The notes under the pieces were generated by a model that saw only the letters and a program-made list of their open reading frames with translations, made no database searches and was not told where the DNA came from. A stretch of DNA of 64,000 nucleotides, from assembly GCF_003963535.1 (NCBI RefSeq), contig NZ_CP034539.1, positions 6,200,001-6,264,000 on the forward strand, written 5' to 3'. Position 1 is the stretch's first letter, and the number at the start of each line of letters is the position of its first letter. The position numbers and the translations under genes were made by a program. This DNA comes from Streptomyces cyaneochromogenes. Lineage in GTDB: Bacteria; Actinomycetota; Actinomycetes; Streptomycetales; Streptomycetaceae. This document shows, piece after piece, positions 55,463 to 63,887 of the stretch.

Positions 55463-55758
55463 GGGGCTCTCCGTTTCCGCCACCACGAGGGCTCGCGCTC
55501 AGCCGGACGCGAGGCTCGCGGTCACTGTCCATTTCTGGCCGTTCGAGTGTTTTGCGGCCCCTTCCTATCGTTGCTCGCATGGTGGACGCGGGACCATGCG
55601 CCGTCGGCGCGCCCGGTAGGCTGATCGACGGGCCGTGACTGGCGCGCTGGGATGGGACCGACCATCGGGGAGCGGCCCACTGGACCCCGTTGTCCAGCAC
55701 CGAGTGCCGTGCGCCTGGGCCATACCGTGAACGCTGCAGACGACGTCCGGAGGTCCCC
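55463..55758 (+). promoter_or_regulatory. Divergent region between rocD and glyA
   Basis: About 296 bp. A TAGGCT box at 55617-55622 could be the -10 of a glyA promoter, giving a leader of roughly 130 nt. The leader was scanned for the glycine riboswitch pattern and none was recognised. Confidence 0.35.
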
Positions 55759-57207
55759 ATGTCAGCCGAGTCCCTCTCCACCGAGTCCACCGCCTTCCGT
55801 TCCGCTCTCGACGTGATCCGCGCCGTCGAGCCGCGCGTGGCCGACGCCATCGGCCAGGAGGTCGCCGACCAGCGCGAGATGCTCAAACTGATCGCCTCCG
55901 AGAACTACGCCTCCCCGGCCACCCTCCTGGCGATGGGCAACTGGTTCAGCGACAAGTACGCCGAGGGCACCGTCGGCCGCCGCTTCTACGCCGGCTGTCG
56001 CAATGTCGACACCGTCGAGTCCCTCGCCGCCGAGCACGCCAAGGAGCTCTTCGGCGCCCGCCACGCCTACGTCCAGCCGCACTCCGGCATCGACGCCAAC
56101 CTCGTCGCCTTCTGGGCCGTCCTCGCCGCCCGCGTCGAGGCCCCCGCCCTGGAGAAGGCCGGCGCCCGCCAGGTCAACGACCTCTCCGAGGCCGACTGGG
56201 CCGAGCTCCGCCAGGCCTTCGGCAACCAGCGCATGCTCGGCATGTCCCTGGACGCCGGCGGCCACCTCACCCACGGCTTCCGCCCGAACATCTCCGGCAA
56301 GATGTTCGACCAGCGCTCCTACGGCACCGACCCCGCCACGGGCCTGATCGACTACGACGCCCTGCGCGCCTCCGCCCGCGAGTTCAAGCCGCTGATCATC
56401 GTCGCGGGCTACTCCGCCTACCCCCGTCTCGTGAACTTCCGGATCATGCGCGAGATCGCCGACGAGGTCGGCGCCACGCTCATGGTCGACATGGCCCACT
56501 TCGCCGGTCTCGTCGCCGGCAAGGTCCTCACCGGCGACTTCGACCCGGTCCCGCACGCCCAGATCGTCACCACCACCACCCACAAGTCGCTGCGCGGCCC
56601 GCGCGGCGGCATGGTCCTGTGCGACGACTCCCTCAAGGACCAGGTCGACCGCGGCTGCCCGATGGTCCTCGGCGGCCCGCTCCCGCACGTCATGGCCGCC
56701 AAGGCCGTCGCCCTCGCCGAGGCCCGTCAGCCCTCCTTCCAGGACTACGCCCAGCGCATCGTCGACAACTCCCGCGCGCTCGCCGAGGGCCTGATGCGCC
56801 GGGGCGCGACCCTCGTGACCGGCGGCACCGACAACCACCTGAACCTCATCGACGTCGCCTCCTCCTACGGCCTCACCGGCCGACAGGCAGAGGCCGCGCT
56901 CCTCGAGTCCGGCATCGTCACCAACCGCAACGCCATCCCCGCCGACCCGAACGGCGCCTGGTACACCTCCGGTATCCGCATCGGCACCCCCGCCCTGACC
57001 ACCCGTGGCCTGGGCACCGCCGAGATGGACGAGGTCGCCGCCCTCATCGACCGCGTCCTCACCACCACCGAGGCCGGCACCACCAAGTCGGGCGCCCCTT
57101 CCAAGGCCGCTCACGTCCTCGACCCGAAGATCGCCGACGAGATCTCCCACCGCGCCACCGACCTCGTGGCCGGCTTCCCGCTGTACCCGGAGGTCGACCT
57201 GGGCTGA
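55759..57207 (+). CDS. glyA: Serine hydroxymethyltransferase, long form
   Basis: GlyA interconverts serine and glycine with transfer of a one-carbon unit to tetrahydrofolate, supplying the folate pool used by FolD, PurN and PurH. The 482-residue protein is longer than the usual ~420. It has MLKLIASENYASPA, the substrate histidine in AHVYVQPHSGIDAN-like AYVQPHSGIDAN, MVDMAHFAGLVA, the PLP lysine in TTTTHKSLRGPRGG and NRNAIPADP. About 35 extra residues (near 123-155, EKAGARQVNDLSEADWAEL) sit between conserved blocks. ATG 55759 follows CCGGAGG. Streptomycetes often have a second, shorter GlyA. Confidence 0.93.
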   Translation: MSAESLSTESTAFRSALDVIRAVEPRVADAIGQEVADQREMLKLIASENYASPATLLAMGNWFSDKYAEGTVGRRFYAGCRNVDTVESLAAEHAKELFGARHAYVQPHSGIDANLVAFWAVLAARVEAPALEKAGARQVNDLSEADWAELRQAFGNQRMLGMSLDAGGHLTHGFRPNISGKMFDQRSYGTDPATGLIDYDALRASAREFKPLIIVAGYSAYPRLVNFRIMREIADEVGATLMVDMAHFAGLVAGKVLTGDFDPVPHAQIVTTTTHKSLRGPRGGMVLCDDSLKDQVDRGCPMVLGGPLPHVMAAKAVALAEARQPSFQDYAQRIVDNSRALAEGLMRRGATLVTGGTDNHLNLIDVASSYGLTGRQAEAALLESGIVTNRNAIPADPNGAWYTSGIRIGTPALTTRGLGTAEMDEVAALIDRVLTTTEAGTTKSGAPSKAAHVLDPKIADEISHRATDLVAGFPLYPEVDLG

Positions 57208-57470
57208 GGCCTGGGGAGACGCCGAGGGTGGGTGTCGAGGTTGAGGGCGGGGGCTGATGCCGAGCGGCGGCGGCCATGGGTGATGTCAATGGCCGATGCC
57301 AGGGCTGAGGCCTGGGGCCGACGCCGAGGCTGACGCCAAGCGGCGGCGCCGGGGCTGAGGCAGGGCTGACGCCCACGGGCGACGCCAGGGCTTTGGCTGA
57401 CGCCGACCGACGCCGATGGGGTTTGGCCAGGGCTCATGGCAGGGCTCAGGCCGAGGGGCGGGCTTTCGGC
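57202..57470 (+). repeat. Degenerate repeats starting at the glyA stop codon
   Basis: GGCTGAGGCCTGGGG, GACGCCGAGG, GGCTGACGCC and GACGCCAGGG variants recur irregularly from the glyA stop (57205-57207) for about 260 bp. No open reading frame here has a ribosome-binding site or family match. It is the longest of the stop-anchored repeat tracts. Confidence 0.6.
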
Positions 57471-57524
57471 GGGGCCGTGAACCGAGGGTCTTCAACCCGG
57501 CCAGAGCACCCACGCCCCTCACCC
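57208..57524. other. 317-bp intergenic gap filled with repeats
   Basis: Between the glyA stop and the end of the convergent gene at 57525 there is only the repeat tract described above and a short unique end. No gene, promoter or clear terminator was identified. Confidence 0.5.
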
Positions 57525-58265
57525 TCACCCGTCCAGGTCGATCAACACCTGTCGTGGCTCCTCCCGCGGCGGTCCGGCTCCCGGCCGGGCCGCCGCGCGG
57601 CGTATCAGCAGCGTGCCGCCGATGCCAGTCGCGAACCCGGCGGCCAGCCCGGCCACCGCCCACCCGGCGTCGTCCAGCGTGAAGCCGGGCCGTGCCCCTG
57701 CGGTCGCGTTCGCGACGAGCCCGTCCTCCGGCTCACCGAGCAGCCTCGCCAGGTCCAGCCGCTCGAAGACGGAGCGCGGCGCCCGGTGCCAGCGGATGTC
57801 GTCGTCCTCCACCTCCGGCGCGAGATCCGACCGCACCCATGGGGTGCCGTCCTGCGCCACGAAGAGCTGGTCCTGCCGCTGGATGGCCACGTCCCCTCCG
57901 GGAGGCCGGTCCGTCTGCGGCCAGCCACCGATTCCCGTCAGCCCCCAGACCACCGTGATCCGCATCGGTGGGTGACGGCCCTCTGCCCAGTCCTCCGACA
58001 CCCGTTCCGTCCCGACGTACGTCGGCTGCAACAGCTGCCACAGGCGGGCGAAGGCCGGTTCGCCGGAGCGCAACGCCGCCGTCCGTCCCGTCCCGCCCGC
58101 GACGACCACCGCCACGTCCGGGACGTCCCGGCCCTGCGACGGCGCGGCCGCCGCGGTCGTCAGGGTCCCTGACAGCCCAGACAGGACCAGCGCAGCCGAC
58201 ATCGGCACGAGCAGGGTGAGCCTTGCCCCTCCCTCTCTGATCCACCTTCGGCCTCGTGCCCTCAT
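57525..58265 (-). CDS. Membrane-anchored secreted protein, ECF-linked (2)
   Basis: The 246-residue protein has an N-terminal signal-type helix (LTLLVPMSAALVLSGLSG), an extracellular globular region with conserved-looking PDVAVVVAGGTGRTAAL and WGLTGIGGWPQTDR stretches, and a C-terminal membrane helix (AGWAVAGLAAGFATGIGGTLLI) followed by a basic-proline tail. It has the same signal-globule-helix layout as the next gene, ending at 58389, though little sequence similarity. ATG 58265 has GGAGGGGGACGG. Function unknown; its position suggests an envelope-stress output. Confidence 0.68.
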   Translation of the reverse strand: MRARGRRWIREGGARLTLLVPMSAALVLSGLSGTLTTAAAAPSQGRDVPDVAVVVAGGTGRTAALRSGEPAFARLWQLLQPTYVGTERVSEDWAEGRHPPMRITVVWGLTGIGGWPQTDRPPGGDVAIQRQDQLFVAQDGTPWVRSDLAPEVEDDDIRWHRAPRSVFERLDLARLLGEPEDGLVANATAGARPGFTLDDAGWAVAGLAAGFATGIGGTLLIRRAAARPGAGPPREEPRQVLIDLDG

Positions 58266-58388
58266 CCGTCCCCCTCCACGTCTGATCAGCCCCATCACGT
58301 CCCATACCGGCCACCCCGGATCACCCCGGCGCCGGCCCACCTCAGCCGTCAGCCGACGGCGCCCTGCATCGGCTCCGCGAGCCAGCCC

Positions 58389-59099
58389 TCACACGTCTCG
58401 CAGTTCCTGCCTCGGCCCTGGCTCACCCCGCCGCAGACGGTCCATCGGCAGGCGCGCGACGTATGGGCGCAGGATCAGCGCCAGCACCGCCCCGGCTGCC
58501 GCGCCCGGCAGTGCCCACCACCAGTCCGTGGGGTGGCCCGACCGCGTCGCTCGGGCCGGGGTGGCCTCGGTCGCCTCGGCTGCCTCGGTCGCTTCGGCTG
58601 CCTTGGCCGCCGTGTCGGCCGAGGCCTTGCCCATCAGGCCCAGCCCCTTGAGCAGGGCGCGCAGCTCAGTCGGATGATCGGCGCGGTGCCAGCTGCCGTT
58701 CGTCGGCCTGTCCAGGTCGGACGCGGTGCGTATCCAGACGTCCCGGCCGTCGTCGACGGGGAAGATCTGGTCGAGGCGCCAAGGCGTCACGTCGTGGGCC
58801 ATCCAGGTGACGTTGACTTGGCGGGCTGCCGCCAAGTCGGCCTCGGACGGCTTCTCACGTGTGCCCGTGCTCCGTGAGTCCAGTAGCTGCCCCAGTTCGC
58901 CGTAGTCCTTGTCGGAGTAGTACAGCGAGGCCGTCTCCATGCTCTCCGGGGAGACCAGAAGCACGCTCGTCGGTCCTCCGGCCGAGGCGGGTGCCGCGCC
59001 CCAGACCAGGAGGGCGAGCGTTGCCGTCAACGTCCCTGTCAACGCCGCCAGTTCACGACACCACCGGTCTCCCCAGCGGCCGACCACATGTCCGCCCAT
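58389..59099 (-). CDS. Membrane-anchored secreted protein, ECF-linked (1)
   Basis: The 236-residue protein starts with a signal sequence (LTGTLTATLALLVWGAAPASA), has an extracellular domain (TSVLLVSPESMETASLYYSD, RQVNVTWMAHDVTPWRLDQI), an AEATEA-rich linker and a C-terminal membrane helix (WALPGAAAGAVLALILRPY) with a basic tail. A promoter block nearly identical to that of the ECF sigma gene lies upstream (59158-59190), implying control by that sigma factor. ATG 59099 gives a GGGGG ribosome-binding site. Function unknown. Confidence 0.7.
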   Translation of the reverse strand: MGGHVVGRWGDRWCRELAALTGTLTATLALLVWGAAPASAGGPTSVLLVSPESMETASLYYSDKDYGELGQLLDSRSTGTREKPSEADLAAARQVNVTWMAHDVTPWRLDQIFPVDDGRDVWIRTASDLDRPTNGSWHRADHPTELRALLKGLGLMGKASADTAAKAAEATEAAEATEATPARATRSGHPTDWWWALPGAAAGAVLALILRPYVARLPMDRLRRGEPGPRQELRDV

Positions 59100-59157
59100 C
59101 CGAACCCCCAAGCCGAGCGATCTCCGTGCGGCCCGTCCCCGAGCCGCATGTCACTTC

Positions 59158-59215
59158 TGGTACACCGCCCGACCCGACTGGGTTCCCATCCCCGAGCCAC
59201 CATTTCCGGACCGGC
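59158..59215 (-). promoter_or_regulatory. ECF-type promoter before the membrane-anchored protein gene
   Basis: On the minus strand, GATGGGAACC (59181-59190) is followed after 14 bp by GGTGTACCA (59158-59166). The same elements with identical spacing occur before the ECF sigma gene at 61107-61139, along with an upstream CCGGTCCGGAA element at equal distance. GGAAC/GTGTA pairs fit ECF promoters. Confidence 0.7.
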
Positions 59216-59285
59216 TGCTCTGAGGGGTCTGTTGGGTGTTCCGCGGGCTCTGCCAACTTTCCGCAGGTCCTTCCGACACCTCGGA

Positions 59286-60506
59286 CTACTTCGATGCCGC
59301 CTCGGACGGCCTCTCGAGCGACCGTGCGATCTCCACCGCCCGCTCCTTCGACGCCACCCCTTCCAGGCGCAGCGTCACGGTCCCGTCCCCGGTCCCGCGG
59401 GTCCACAGCAAGGTGGGCCCGGCAGTGCGCTCCTCACGCGTGTAGCGCTCCCCGCTCGCGTCCACCAGCCAGAACGTCAGCAGGTGCGGCCGGGCGAACC
59501 ACAGGGCCGGGTCGGGTGAGCCACTCTCCGAGGTGTCCGTGCCCAACGAGAGCCATTCCGGCTGTTCGCGCACGGTCTTGGCGAAGCCGATGTCCAGGCT
59601 CGCCCGGCGCTCGTCCAGCCGTATGGTGCGCCCGTCCTCCCGCCAGCACAGGCTGACCGAGAACCGCCCCTTTGGCTCGCCCGTCACCGCAGCCGTGTCC
59701 GGCATGCCGAGTTTCGCGGGCACCAGCGGCTCGAAGCCGGCCCGGCGTTCGGCGTCGGCCGGCGACACCGAGTCGCCGCAGCCGGGGACCTCGGCACCGT
59801 GTGAGGGGACCGCCGACGGGTCGTAGCGCACCTCGACTCCCGCGAAGCCGAACCAGTCGAAGACCGCCGCCCGCACCGGGGGCGTGAGCACGAGCACCGT
59901 CAGCAGGCCGCACAGCGCCGCGGTCAGGGAACGCCACCGCACCCGCGTCCAGCGTCGTACCGCCCGCAGCCGGTCGGCGGCACCCGGCGGCTCGGCCACC
60001 GGAACAGGCACCTGCTCGGCGAGTATCTGTCCGAGCACCCGCTCGACCATCGTCTCGGCGCCGGCCGCCGCGCCGGGCGTGTCCAGCGAGCGGCCGAGCG
60101 CCCGCAGCTCCTCGGGCAGCCGCGCGGCGTCCGAACGCCGACCGCGATCACCGGTCCCGCCTTCGCCGCCATACCGCCCGGCGCCTCCGGCGCCCGCGCC
60201 GCCGTCACGCCATCCGTTCCGATCAGCGCCTCGACGGTTCCAGGTGCCGTCACGCTCGTCAGCGCGCGGCCTGTCACCGTCGTACGCACGCGGCCTGTCA
60301 CCGTCGTACGCCCCACGCCCGTGACCGTCGTACGCCCCCGGCGCCCGACCGCCGGACGAAGGCCCTCCGTGACCGTCGGACGAAGCCCGCCCGTGACCGT
60401 CGCCGTCGGACGAAGCCTGCCCGTGACCGTCGCCGTCGGACGAAGCCCGACCGGCGTCGTACGGAGCCCGTCCGTCGCCGTCATACGGCATCCCACCGTC
60501 ACCCAT
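59286..60506 (-). CDS. Putative transmembrane anti-sigma-type regulator of the ECF factor
   Basis: The 406-residue protein has a repetitive Gly/Asp/Ser/Arg-rich N-terminus (first ~110 residues: SSDGDGHGRASSDG-like units), a helical part (ELRALGRSLDTPGAAAGAETMVERV) that could hold the sigma factor, one membrane helix (SLTAALCGLLTVLVLTPPV) and a ~190-residue outside domain (CGDSVSPADAERRAGFEPLVPAKLG). Position immediately after the sigma gene, with an overlapping start, fits an anti-sigma factor. No zinc HxxxCxxC motif is seen. ATG 60506 gives the ideal 8-bp spacing to GGAGG; other starts lie at 60512 and 60515. Confidence 0.7.
   Translation of the reverse strand: MGDGGMPYDGDGRAPYDAGRASSDGDGHGQASSDGDGHGRASSDGHGGPSSGGRAPGAYDGHGRGAYDGDRPRAYDGDRPRADERDGTWNRRGADRNGWRDGGAGAGGAGRYGGEGGTGDRGRRSDAARLPEELRALGRSLDTPGAAAGAETMVERVLGQILAEQVPVPVAEPPGAADRLRAVRRWTRVRWRSLTAALCGLLTVLVLTPPVRAAVFDWFGFAGVEVRYDPSAVPSHGAEVPGCGDSVSPADAERRAGFEPLVPAKLGMPDTAAVTGEPKGRFSVSLCWREDGRTIRLDERRASLDIGFAKTVREQPEWLSLGTDTSESGSPDPALWFARPHLLTFWLVDASGERYTREERTAGPTLLWTRGTGDGTVTLRLEGVASKERAVEIARSLERPSEAASK
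60255..60480 (-). repeat. In-frame low-complexity repeats in the anti-sigma-like gene
   Basis: Units of about 24-28 bp encoding YDGDRPRA and SSDGDGHGRA-like segments recur in frame in the first part of the gene. Copy number is likely to vary between strains and changes only the length of the intracellular tail. Confidence 0.6.
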
Positions 60507-61101
60507 GCTCATCACCTCCCTCCCGAGGCTGAAAATCCGGCAGTAGCCGCCCCAGCTTTCGTAGCGCGCGGTTCAGCCGGGATTTCACCGTGCCCCGGGG
60601 CCAGCCCAGGGCCTGGGCCGTCTCGGACTCGTCCATCTCCAGGAGATAGCGGTAGGTGACGACCAGGCGGTGCTCCTCGCTCAGCTTCTCCAGGGCGGCC
60701 TGGAGTGCGGCCCGGCGCTCTATCTCCAGCGCTGCCACCGCCGGGTCCGCCGATTCCGGTATCAGCGGCTCCGCCTCCACGAACGCCGCCTCGCGCCCGG
60801 CGAGGGTGCGCTGGCGGGCCGCCGTACGCACTGTGTTCCTCGTCTCATTGGCGACGATCGCCAGCAGCCACGGCTTGAACGCCGCACCGTCCTTGAACCG
60901 GCCCAGCGAGCAGTACGCCTTGACGAAGGCTTGCTGCACCACGTCCTCCGCGTCCGCACCCGCCCCGAGTGCCGCGGCCGCTCTGAGCGCGATGCCCGTA
61001 TGGGCCCGCACCAGCTGCGCGTACGCCTCCGGCTCCCCGGCGCGTACGCGTGCGATCACCGCGGCCTCATCGACGATGCGGCCCCCCTCCCGCGTCCTCA
61101 C
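60499..61101 (-). CDS. ECF RNA polymerase sigma factor
   Basis: The 200-residue protein has sigma region 2 (about 20-85: YAQLVRAHTGIALRAAAALG, AEDVVQQAFVKAYCSLGRF, FKPWLLAIVANETRN) and region 4 (about 125-180: ALEKLSEEHRLVVTYRYLLEMDESETAQALGWPRGTVKSRLNRALRKL). It starts the operon with the anti-sigma-like gene, overlapping it slightly. The promoter at 61107-61139 is of the same type as at 59158-59190, suggesting autoregulation. The -10 is so close to GTG 61101 that the transcript would be leaderless. Which signal releases it is unknown. Confidence 0.9.
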   Translation of the reverse strand: MRTREGGRIVDEAAVIARVRAGEPEAYAQLVRAHTGIALRAAAALGAGADAEDVVQQAFVKAYCSLGRFKDGAAFKPWLLAIVANETRNTVRTAARQRTLAGREAAFVEAEPLIPESADPAVAALEIERRAALQAALEKLSEEHRLVVTYRYLLEMDESETAQALGWPRGTVKSRLNRALRKLGRLLPDFQPREGGDEHG

Positions 61102-61106
61102 ACCTT

Positions 61107-61165
61107 TGTTACACCGCCGGGGACGGATCGGTTCCCATCTGTTTCCGACCAGTTCCGGACCGGCC
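61107..61165 (-). promoter_or_regulatory. ECF-type autoregulatory promoter of the sigma gene
   Basis: On the minus strand, GATGGGAACC (61130-61139) is followed after 14 bp by GGTGTAACA (61107-61115). A further CCGGTCCGGAA element lies upstream at the same distance as in the copy at 59158. The predicted start of transcription would fall at the GTG codon. Confidence 0.65.
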
Positions 61166-61190
61166 CCCGAGACCTGAGAGAATGGTGAGC

Positions 61191-62204
61191 ATGGCCTCTG
61201 ATCGACCCCGCGTGCTCTCCGGAATCCAGCCCACCGCAGGCTCGTTCCACCTCGGCAACTACCTCGGCGCCGTCCGCCAGTGGGTGGCTCTGCAGGAGAC
61301 CCACGACGCGTTCTACATGGTCGTCGACCTGCACGCGATCACGGTCCCGCAGGACCCGGCCGAGCTGCGCGCCAACACCCGCCTCGCCGCCGCCCAGCTC
61401 CTCGCGGCCGGGCTCGACCCCGAGCGCTGCACGCTCTTCGTCCAGAGCCATGTCCCCGAGCACGCCCAGCTCGCCTGGATCATGAACTGCCTCACCGGCT
61501 TCGGCGAGGCGTCCCGCATGACCCAGTTCAAGGACAAGTCCGCCAAGCAGGGCGCGGACCGAGCCTCGGTCGGCCTGTTCACGTACCCGATCCTGCAGGT
61601 CGCGGACATCCTGCTGTACCAGGCCAACGAGGTCCCGGTCGGCGAGGACCAGCGCCAGCACATCGAGCTCACCCGTGATCTCGCCGAGCGTTTCAACGGC
61701 CGGTTCGGCGCGACCTTCACCATCCCGAAGCCGTACATCCTCAAGGAGACGGCGAAGATCTACGACCTTCAGGACCCGTCGATCAAGATGAGCAAGTCGG
61801 CGTCCACGCCGAAGGGCCTCATCAACCTCCTCGACGAGCCCAAGGCCACCGCCAAGAAGGTCAAGAGCGCCGTCACCGACACCGACACCGTCATCCGCTA
61901 CGACGCCGCGAACAAGCCCGGCGTCAGCAACCTGCTCACCATCTACTCGACCCTCACGGGGACGGGAATCGCGGAACTGGAGCAGAAGTACGAGGGCAAG
62001 GGCTACGGTGCGCTCAAGACGGACCTCGCCGAGGTCATGGTCGAGTTCGTGACGCCCTTCAGGGAGCGCACCCAGCAGTATCTGGACGACCCGGAGACCC
62101 TGGACTCGATCCTGGCCAAGGGCGCGGAGAAGGCGCGTGCCGTCGCCGCGGAGACGCTCTCCCAGGCGTACGACAAGGTGGGCTTCCTGCCCGCCAAGCA
62201 CTGA
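61191..62204 (+). CDS. trpS: Tryptophanyl-tRNA synthetase
   Basis: TrpS charges tRNA-Trp. The 337-residue class I synthetase has normal length and shows the HIGH-type motif TAGSFHLGNYLG, the ATP-binding GEDQRQHIELTRDLAERF and the KMSKS motif (KMSKSAST). ATG 61191 is preferred because GAGAGA then has a spacing near 9; ATG 61182 is possible. Streptomyces may carry a second, induced TrpS, so this copy need not be the only one. The ECF promoter block lies in its upstream region on the other strand. Confidence 0.95.
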   Translation: MASDRPRVLSGIQPTAGSFHLGNYLGAVRQWVALQETHDAFYMVVDLHAITVPQDPAELRANTRLAAAQLLAAGLDPERCTLFVQSHVPEHAQLAWIMNCLTGFGEASRMTQFKDKSAKQGADRASVGLFTYPILQVADILLYQANEVPVGEDQRQHIELTRDLAERFNGRFGATFTIPKPYILKETAKIYDLQDPSIKMSKSASTPKGLINLLDEPKATAKKVKSAVTDTDTVIRYDAANKPGVSNLLTIYSTLTGTGIAELEQKYEGKGYGALKTDLAEVMVEFVTPFRERTQQYLDDPETLDSILAKGAEKARAVAAETLSQAYDKVGFLPAKH

Positions 62205-62220
62205 GCCCGTCCCACGGCTC

Positions 62221-62239
62221 ACGGCCGGAACACGGCCGT
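62221..62239. other. Weak hairpin after trpS
   Basis: ACGGCCG pairs with CGGCCGT around GAACA. There is no T-run, so termination is uncertain. Confidence 0.3.
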
Positions 62240-62436
62240 ACCACCGCACAGCGCTGCACATCACTACGGTTGCGCCTGCCCGCAGCACAGCCGGGGCCGT
62301 ACAGTCGATAGCCGAGTGGCCGCATCAGCGGTCACTCACGCTCACCAACCGGGCATGAGCTCATCACAGAACGGGCTCACAACAGGACGAGCTCCTCGCG
62401 ACGGACGGGCTCACCGACATGACGACAGGAGACGAC

Positions 62437-63015
62437 GTGGGGACCGTAACGATCGGTGTGTCGATCGCGGTCCCGGAGCCTCACGGCAGCCTGCTCCAGG
62501 AGCGGCGCGCGGGCTTCGGCGACGCCGCTGCTCACGGCATCCCCACGCATGTCACGCTGCTGCCGCCGACAGAGGTCGACGCTTCGCTGCTGCCCGCGAT
62601 CGAGGCACATCTCGTCGAGGTCGCGGCCGCCGGCCGCCCCTTCCCGATGCGGCTGTCCGGCACCGGCACCTTCCGGCCCCTCTCGCCGGTCGTCTTCGTC
62701 CAGGTCGTCGAGGGCGCCGAGGCCTGCACGTGGTTGCAGAAGCAGGTCCGCGACGCCTCCGGGCCCGTCGCGCGCGAACTGCAGTTCCCGTACCACCCGC
62801 ATGTCACGGTCGCGCACGGCATCGACGACGCGTCGATGGACCGCGCCTTCGAGGAACTCGCCGACTACGAGGCCGGCTGGCCCTGCACCGGCTTCGCCCT
62901 CTACGAACAGGGCGCCGACGGCGTGTGGCGCAGGCTGAGGGACTTCGTCTTCGGGGGGCCGGTGGTGCCGCCGCAGCCGGGGCACGCGGAGCGCGGGTCC
63001 ATTCCCGCGAGTTAG
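62437..63015 (+). CDS. 2'-5' RNA ligase-like (2H phosphoesterase) protein
   Basis: The 192-residue protein belongs to the 2H phosphoesterase fold: two HxT motifs, THVTLL and HVTVAH, separated by about 80 residues. Members act as RNA 2'-5' ligases or cyclic phosphodiesterases. GTG 62437 has a GGAG site 6 bp upstream; ATG 62419 would add six residues with a poorer site. It stands alone between trpS and the convergent dprE2. Confidence 0.85.
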   Translation: MGTVTIGVSIAVPEPHGSLLQERRAGFGDAAAHGIPTHVTLLPPTEVDASLLPAIEAHLVEVAAAGRPFPMRLSGTGTFRPLSPVVFVQVVEGAEACTWLQKQVRDASGPVARELQFPYHPHVTVAHGIDDASMDRAFEELADYEAGWPCTGFALYEQGADGVWRRLRDFVFGGPVVPPQPGHAERGSIPAS

Positions 63016-63123
63016 CTCCGCAGGTAGGGCCGCGACCACGGAAGTGCCGTGATGTGTCCTCGGTCCTCGGTCCCCGGTCGTCTGCGGCACGCGCGCGTGG
63101 ATGCTTACGACGCGCCCCGAGCC

Positions 63124-63879
63124 CTAGATCGGCAGTCGCCGGAACGCCACCCGAGGCACATGCCGCAGGGCCGACATCACGACCCTGAGCGCGCCCGGCA
63201 CCCACACCGTCTCCGAGCGCCGTCGCAGGCCCAGTTCGATCGCCGTCGCCACCGCCTCGGGAGTGGTCGCCAGCGGGGCCTCCTCCAGGCCGGCGGTCAT
63301 CTTGGACCGTACGAATCCGGGGCGTACGACCATCACGTGGACGCCGGTGCCGTGCAGCGCGTCGCCCAGGCCCTGGCAGAAGACGTCCAGGCCGGCCTTG
63401 CTGGAGCCGTAGATGAAGTTGGCGCGGCGGGCCCGCTCGCCGGCGACGGAGGACAGGACGACGAGCGAGCCGTGACCCTGGGACTGGAGTGCGCTCGCGC
63501 TGACCAGGCTCGCCGACACGGCGCCCGTGTAGTTGGTCTGGGCGACCCGCACGGCGTTCAGCGGCGCGCGCTCGTCACGTGCCTGGTCGCCGAGGACTCC
63601 GAAGGCGAGCAGCACCATGTCGATGTCGCCCTCCGCGAAGACCTTGCCGAGCACCGTCTCGTGGGACTCGGGGTCCAGCGCGTCGAAGGCCACGGTGCGC
63701 ACGTCCGCCCCCAGGGCGCGCAGGTCGGCGGCGGACCGCTCCAGGGCGTGCGACGGGCGGCCCGCCAGCCAGACCGTGCGGGTACGGCGCGCGATCAGGC
63801 GGCGCGTGGTGGCCAGCGCGATCTCGGACGTACCGCCGAGGACGAGCAGGGACTGGGGGATGCCGAAGGCGTCCTTCAC
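63124..63879 (-). CDS. dprE2: Decaprenylphospho-beta-D-ribose 2-epimerase, reductase subunit (DprE2-like)
   Basis: The 251-residue short-chain dehydrogenase has the Rossmann motif LVLGGTSEIALATTRRL, NAG-like VAQTNYTGAV, the catalytic Ser in VVLSSVAGE and YxxxK in IYGSSKAGL. Its C-terminal RVVMSALRHVPRVAFRRLPI resembles the DprE2 end. With DprE1 it converts decaprenylphosphoryl ribose to arabinose for wall arabinan in mycobacteria; Streptomyces make related wall precursors only in some species, so the exact substrate is an inference. GTG 63879 follows AGGAGC. A repeat array precedes it. Confidence 0.85.
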   Translation of the reverse strand: MKDAFGIPQSLLVLGGTSEIALATTRRLIARRTRTVWLAGRPSHALERSAADLRALGADVRTVAFDALDPESHETVLGKVFAEGDIDMVLLAFGVLGDQARDERAPLNAVRVAQTNYTGAVSASLVSASALQSQGHGSLVVLSSVAGERARRANFIYGSSKAGLDVFCQGLGDALHGTGVHVMVVRPGFVRSKMTAGLEEAPLATTPEAVATAIELGLRRRSETVWVPGALRVVMSALRHVPRVAFRRLPI

Positions 63880-63887
63880 GACAGCTC

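Noticed and set aside
55463..55758. Glycine riboswitch before glyA
   Set aside because: No tandem aptamer core or typical conserved segments of that class were found in the leader.
61182..62204. Start of trpS at 61182
   Set aside because: The purine-rich element would be too close to this ATG; 61191 gives the better spacing, though the difference is only three codons.
62003..62325. Small frames opposite the end of trpS
   Set aside because: They have no ribosome-binding site and no family pattern.
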